From Solirubrobacterales bacterium (lineage in GTDB: Bacteria > Actinomycetota > Thermoleophilia > Solirubrobacterales > Solirubrobacteraceae), in assembly GCA_025964065.1 (NCBI GenBank), contig JAOPZO010000242.1, forward strand, positions 1-10,600: a DNA stretch of 10,600 bases, given 5' to 3'. The notes below the pieces were generated by a model that made no database searches, was not told the origin of the DNA, and worked only from the letters and a program-made list of their open reading frames with translations. Below, one piece after another: positions 7,103 through 10,600 of the stretch. Position 1 is the first letter of the stretch. The number at the start of each line of letters is the position of its first letter. The position numbers and the translations under genes are program-made.

Positions 7103-8320
7103 ATGGCTCCCACGGAAGCGCTCGTCTTCGACGCGATCCGCACGCCCCGCGGCAAGGGCAAGTTCAACGGCTCCCTGCACGGGACCAAGCCGGTCGACCT
7201 CGTGGTCGGCCTGATCCACGAGACGCTCGTGCGCAACGAGTCGCTCGACCCGAACGGCGTCGACGACGTCGTGCTGGGCGTCGTCTCGCCCATCGGCGAC
7301 CAGGGCGGCGACATCGCGAAGGTGGCCGCCATCAAGGCCGGGCTCCCGGACACCGTCGCGGGCGTCCAGCTCAACCGCTTCTGCGCCTCCGGCCTGGAGG
7401 CCGTGAACATCGCGGCCCAGAAGGTCGCGTCCGGCTTCGAGGACCTCGTCTTCGCGGGCGGCGTCGAGAGCATGTCGCGCGTGCCCATGGGCTCCGACGG
7501 CGGTGCCTGGGCGATGGATCCGGAGACGAACTTCGACACGGGCTTCGTCCCGCAGGGCATCGGTGCCGACCTCATCGCGACGGTCGAGGGGTACACCCGC
7601 GAGGACGTCGACGCCTTCGCCGCCCGCTCCCAGGAGCGCGCCGCGAACGCCATCGAGAAGGGGTACTTCAAGGACTCCGTCATCCCGGTGAAGGACCTCA
7701 ACGGCGAGGTCGTCCTCGACCACGACGAGTTCGTCCGCAAGGGCACGACGGTCGAGACGCTCTCGAGCCTCAAGCCCTCCTTCGCCGCCATGGGCGACAT
7801 GGGCGGCTTCGACGCCGTCGCGCTGCAGAAGTACCACTGGATCGAGAAGATCAACCACGTCCACCACGCGGGCAACTCGTCCGGCATCGTCGACGGCGCC
7901 GCGCTCGTGACCATCGGCAACGAGGCGGCGGGCAAGCGCCACGGCCTCACGCCGAAGGGCCGCATCATCGCCACCGCACTCTCGGGCGCGGACCCGACGA
8001 TCATGCTGACGGGCCCCGGCCCCGCGTCGAAGAAGGCGCTCGCGAAGGCCGGCCTCAAGGCCTCCGACCTGGACCTCATCGAGATCAACGAGGCGTTCGC
8101 GTCCGTCGCGATGCGCCTGGTCAAGGACCTCGACGTCGACATGGAGAAGGTGAACGTCAACGGCGGCTCGATCGCCATGGGCCACCCGCTCGGCGCGACC
8201 GGCGCGATGATCCTCGGCACGATCCTGGACGAGCTCCACCGCACGGGCGGCCGCTACGGCCTCTGCACGCTCTGCGTCGGTGGCGGCATGGGCATCGCGA
8301 CGATCGTGGAGGCCATCTGA
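7103..8320 (+). CDS. fadA: Acetyl-CoA C-acyltransferase (3-ketoacyl-CoA thiolase), beta subunit of the trifunctional enzyme
   Basis: 405-residue thiolase catalysing the last beta-oxidation step: 3-ketoacyl-CoA plus CoA gives acetyl-CoA and a chain two carbons shorter. The nucleophilic cysteine is C94 in NRFCASGLEA. The second conserved block is EINEAFAS, followed by NVNGGSIAMGHPLGATGA with catalytic H361, then CVGGGMG with C391. The protein closely matches M. tuberculosis FadA as I recall it, for example in VESMSRVPMGSDGGA and LQKYHWIEKINHVHHAGN, which supports a degradative thiolase rather than a biosynthetic one. ATG 7103 is chosen for the GAGGA 9 bases upstream; the in-frame ATG 7058 has none. 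Its stop shares one base with the fadB start, so the partners are translationally coupled. It should assemble with FadB in the cytoplasm. Confidence 0.94.
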   Translation: MAPTEALVFDAIRTPRGKGKFNGSLHGTKPVDLVVGLIHETLVRNESLDPNGVDDVVLGVVSPIGDQGGDIAKVAAIKAGLPDTVAGVQLNRFCASGLEAVNIAAQKVASGFEDLVFAGGVESMSRVPMGSDGGAWAMDPETNFDTGFVPQGIGADLIATVEGYTREDVDAFAARSQERAANAIEKGYFKDSVIPVKDLNGEVVLDHDEFVRKGTTVETLSSLKPSFAAMGDMGGFDAVALQKYHWIEKINHVHHAGNSSGIVDGAALVTIGNEAAGKRHGLTPKGRIIATALSGADPTIMLTGPGPASKKALAKAGLKASDLDLIEINEAFASVAMRLVKDLDVDMEKVNVNGGSIAMGHPLGATGAMILGTILDELHRTGGRYGLCTLCVGGGMGIATIVEAI

Positions 8321-10506
8321 TGGCCGACTCGACCACGATCCGCTGGGAGGACGCCGGCGACGGCGTCGTGAACCTGGTCCTGGACGACCCGAAGCAGTCC
8401 GCGAACACGATGAACGCCGAGTTCATCGCCTCGCTCCGCGCGACCGTCGACCGCCTGGAGGCCGAGAAGGACTCGATCTCCGGCGTCGTCATCACCTCGG
8501 CGAAGAAGACCTTCTTCGCCGGGGGCGACCTGAACGACCTCATCAAGGTCACCCCGGCCGACGCGGAGCAGTTCCGTGCCGGCTTCGAGGGCCTGAAGTC
8601 CGATCTCCGCCGCCTCGAGAAGCTCGGCAAGCCGGTCGTCGCCGCCATCAACGGCGCGGCGCTGGGCGGCGGCCTCGAGATCACGCTCGCCTGCCACCGC
8701 CGCGTGGCGGTCGAGAACGGCGTCGTCCTCGGCTTCCCCGAGGTGCAGCTCGGCCTGCTTCCCGGCGCGGGTGGCGTCGTGCGCTCCGTGCGCATGCTCG
8801 GGATCGTCGACGCGCTGATGAACCTGCTGCTGCAGGGCCAGAAGCTCAAGCCGGCCAAGGCGCTCGAGATGGGCCTCATCGACGAGGTCGTGGCCTCGGC
8901 CGACGACCTCGTCCCGGCCGCGAAGAAGTGGATCGCCGAGAACCCCGAGGCCGTCCAGCCCTTCGACGTCAAGGGCTACAAGATCCCGGGCGGCACGCCG
9001 TCCAACCCGAAGCTCGCGCAGAACCTGCCGGCCTTCCCGTCCAACCTGCGCAAGCAGCTCAAGGGCGCGAACTACCCGGCCCCGAAGGCCATCATGGCCG
9101 CCGCGGTCGAGGGTGCCCAGGTCGACGTGGACAACGCGCTCGCCATCGAGGGGCGCTACTTCACCTCGTTGGCCGTGGGTCAGGTCTCGAAGAACATGAT
9201 CCAGGCGTTCTTCTTCGACCTCCAGCAGGTCAACGGCCTCCGCGGCCGCGCGAAGGACGCGGAGCGCTACCAGCCCAAGAAGGTCGTCGTGCTCGGCGCG
9301 GGCATGATGGGCGCGGGCATCGCGTACCAGTGCGCGAAGTCCGGCCTCGAGGTCGTCCTGAAGGACGTCTCCCAGGAGGCCGCCGACAAGGGCAGGTCCT
9401 ACTCGGAGAAGCTCGTCGAGAAGGGCGTCGCGCGCGGCAAGGTCTCGCAGGAGAAGGGCGACGCCCTCCTCGCGCGGATCACCGCCACCGACGACGCGTC
9501 GAAGGCGGAGGGCGCCGACCTCGTCATCGAGGCGGTCTTCGAGGACCCGAAGGTCAAGGAGCAGGTCTTCGCGGAGATCGAGCCGTTCCTCGCCGAGGGC
9601 GCGCTCCTGGGCTCGAACACCTCGACGCTCCCGATCACCGGCCTCAGCGAGTACGTCTCGCGCCCCGAGGACTTCATCGGGCTGCACTTCTTCTCCCCCG
9701 TGGACAAGATGCCGCTCCTGGAGATCATCAAGGGCGAGTCCACGAGCGAGTCGACGCTGAACCGTGCGCTCGACGTGGCGAAGGTCATCGGCAAGACGCC
9801 GATCGTCGTCAACGACTCGCGTGGCTTCTTCACCTCGCGCGTCATCGGCACGTTCATCAACGAGGGCATCGCGATGCTCGGTGAGGGCATCCACCCGAAC
9901 ACCATCGAGCAGGCGTCCTCGCAGGCGGGCTACCCCGCGCCGGTCCTCCAGCTCACCGACGAGCTGAACATGGAGCTCATGGTCCGCATCCGCAAGGCGG
10001 GCAAGGAGGCCATCGAGGCCGAGGGCGGGACGTTCCCGGACCACCCGGCGTTCGCGGTCATCGACAAGATGATCGAGCTGGGCCGTCCGAGCCGCCTGAA
10101 GGGCGCGGGCTTCTACGAGTACGCCGAGGGCAAGCGGACGGGCCTCTGGTCCGGCCTGGCCGAGCAGTTCCCGGTCAAGGGCGACCCGACGCAGGTGTCG
10201 CTCCGAGACCTCGAGGAGCGCATGATGTTCGCCGAGGCGCTCGAGACCGTGAAGTGCGTCGACGAGGGCGTCATCGAGTCCGTCGCGGACGCGAACATCG
10301 GCTCGATCATGGGCATCGGCTTCCCGGCCTGGACCGGCGGGGTGCTGCAGTACATCAACGGGTACGAGGGCGGCGTCGCCGGCTTCGTCGCGCGGTCCCG
10401 CGAGCTCGCCGCGCAGTACGGCGAGCGCTTCGAGCCGCCGGCCTCGATCCTCGCGAAGGCCGACGCGGGCGAGACGTACTCCGACGCGCAGCTCGCGGCG
10501 GCCTAG
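8320..10506 (+). CDS. fadB: Enoyl-CoA hydratase / 3-hydroxyacyl-CoA dehydrogenase, alpha subunit of the trifunctional enzyme
   Basis: 728-residue bifunctional enzyme for the two middle beta-oxidation steps. The N-terminal crotonase domain (about 1-200) carries SAKKTFFAGGDLNDL for the oxyanion hole and substrate site, plus the two catalytic glutamates E120 in GGGLEI and E141 in GFPEVQLGLLPG. A linker to about 315 leads to an NAD-binding Rossmann domain with GAGMMGAG (326-333). Catalytic H456 sits in GLHFFSPVDKMPLLEI. NDSRGFFTSRV then opens the C-terminal dehydrogenase domains, which run to the end. Length matches E. coli FadB (729). Domain order and the upstream fadA fit a mycobacterial-type trifunctional complex. 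ATG 8320 overlaps the fadA stop by one base (TGATG). FadJ is an alternative name for the same architecture. All catalytic residues are present. Confidence 0.95.
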   Translation: MADSTTIRWEDAGDGVVNLVLDDPKQSANTMNAEFIASLRATVDRLEAEKDSISGVVITSAKKTFFAGGDLNDLIKVTPADAEQFRAGFEGLKSDLRRLEKLGKPVVAAINGAALGGGLEITLACHRRVAVENGVVLGFPEVQLGLLPGAGGVVRSVRMLGIVDALMNLLLQGQKLKPAKALEMGLIDEVVASADDLVPAAKKWIAENPEAVQPFDVKGYKIPGGTPSNPKLAQNLPAFPSNLRKQLKGANYPAPKAIMAAAVEGAQVDVDNALAIEGRYFTSLAVGQVSKNMIQAFFFDLQQVNGLRGRAKDAERYQPKKVVVLGAGMMGAGIAYQCAKSGLEVVLKDVSQEAADKGRSYSEKLVEKGVARGKVSQEKGDALLARITATDDASKAEGADLVIEAVFEDPKVKEQVFAEIEPFLAEGALLGSNTSTLPITGLSEYVSRPEDFIGLHFFSPVDKMPLLEIIKGESTSESTLNRALDVAKVIGKTPIVVNDSRGFFTSRVIGTFINEGIAMLGEGIHPNTIEQASSQAGYPAPVLQLTDELNMELMVRIRKAGKEAIEAEGGTFPDHPAFAVIDKMIELGRPSRLKGAGFYEYAEGKRTGLWSGLAEQFPVKGDPTQVSLRDLEERMMFAEALETVKCVDEGVIESVADANIGSIMGIGFPAWTGGVLQYINGYEGGVAGFVARSRELAAQYGERFEPPASILAKADAGETYSDAQLAAA

Positions 10507-10519
10507 CACCACGGCCGTC

Positions 10520-10562
10520 GCGTTCGGATTCGCGCCCGCTCAGCGGGTGCGAACCCGAACGC
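10520..10562 (+). terminator. Long hairpin directly after fadB
   Basis: The stem pairs 10520-10539 with 10543-10562 around a 3-base loop. Of 20 positions, one is an A-C mismatch (10528/10554) and one a G-U wobble (10534/10548). It starts 14 bases after the fadB stop. No T-run follows, as is common for high-GC actinobacterial hairpin terminators. Confidence 0.6.
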
Positions 10563-10569
10563 CGCGCTT

Positions 10570-10597
10570 CGAGGGCCCCGCTCCGGCGGGGCCCTCG
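10570..10597. terminator. Second GC hairpin near the window edge
   Basis: A 12-bp perfect stem pairs 10570-10581 with 10586-10597 (core GAGGGCCCCGC) and closes on TCCG. It begins 8 bases after the previous hairpin. The sequence ends three bases later, so a following T-run cannot be checked. It could terminate fadB or a convergent gene beyond the window. Confidence 0.6.
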
Positions 10598-10600
10598 GCC

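Noticed and set aside
4499..8239. A 1246-codon open frame on the minus strand across livM, livK and fadA
   Set aside because: It is a shadow produced by extreme third-position GC, which removes stop codons from the antisense frame. Its translation is low-complexity, rich in Arg, Glu, Val and Leu, and the + strand genes beneath it carry intact catalytic motifs.
8254..10512. A 752-codon open frame on the minus strand opposite fadB
   Set aside because: Same cause: it mirrors fadB almost exactly and shows no recognisable domain. The + strand frame has all hydratase and dehydrogenase catalytic residues.
1..10600. Mobile elements, CRISPR arrays, tRNA or rRNA genes, genomic-island borders
   Set aside because: I found no repeat array, transposase-like sequence, tRNA-like cloverleaf or compositional break; nearly all of the window is metabolic coding sequence.

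Overview
The window is very GC-rich, with G or C at almost every third codon position. All complete genes lie on the + strand, packed tightly with overlapping stop and start codons. Base composition, a QsdR/TetR-type regulator fragment, and a fadA-fadB pair that closely resembles the Mycobacterium tuberculosis trifunctional enzyme as I remember it all suggest a high-GC actinomycete. A Thermoleophilia-like lineage is possible, but that is only a guess. Nothing looks mobile: I saw no transposase, tRNA, CRISPR array or phage gene, and composition is even throughout.

Layout. (1) 1-126, minus strand: the first 42 codons of a helix-turn-helix regulator, reading out of the window. (2) 127-245: a divergent intergenic region with a possible operator dyad. 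(3) 246-6988: six genes reading as one transcription unit, livF, livG, an AMP-forming fatty acyl-CoA synthetase, livH, livM and a lipoprotein substrate-binding protein (livK-like). The first five are joined by 4-base stop/start overlaps (ATGA, GTGA, ATGA and probably TTGA). The binding-protein gene has its own strong ribosome binding site. (4) 6989-7102: a perfect GC hairpin, then a short leader. (5) 7103-10506: fadA (thiolase) and fadB (hydratase/dehydrogenase), overlapping by 1 base. (6) 10507-10600: two strong hairpins closing the unit.

How it fits together. The five transport genes form a complete branched-chain-amino-acid-type (HAAT) ABC importer. The ligase embedded between its ATPase and permease genes, and the beta-oxidation enzymes immediately downstream, argue that the cargo is a carboxylic acid (fatty, dicarboxylic or aromatic side-chain acid) rather than leucine. 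The inferred path is capture by the lipoprotein, import by LivHMGF, CoA activation by the ligase, and chain shortening by FadB and FadA. No acyl-CoA dehydrogenase is present here, so the first oxidation step must be encoded elsewhere. The divergent regulator is the obvious candidate to control the unit.

I see no clearly new molecular system. The most interesting point is the genetic fusion of an ABC importer with an acyl-CoA ligase and the trifunctional enzyme, and the unknown cargo it implies.
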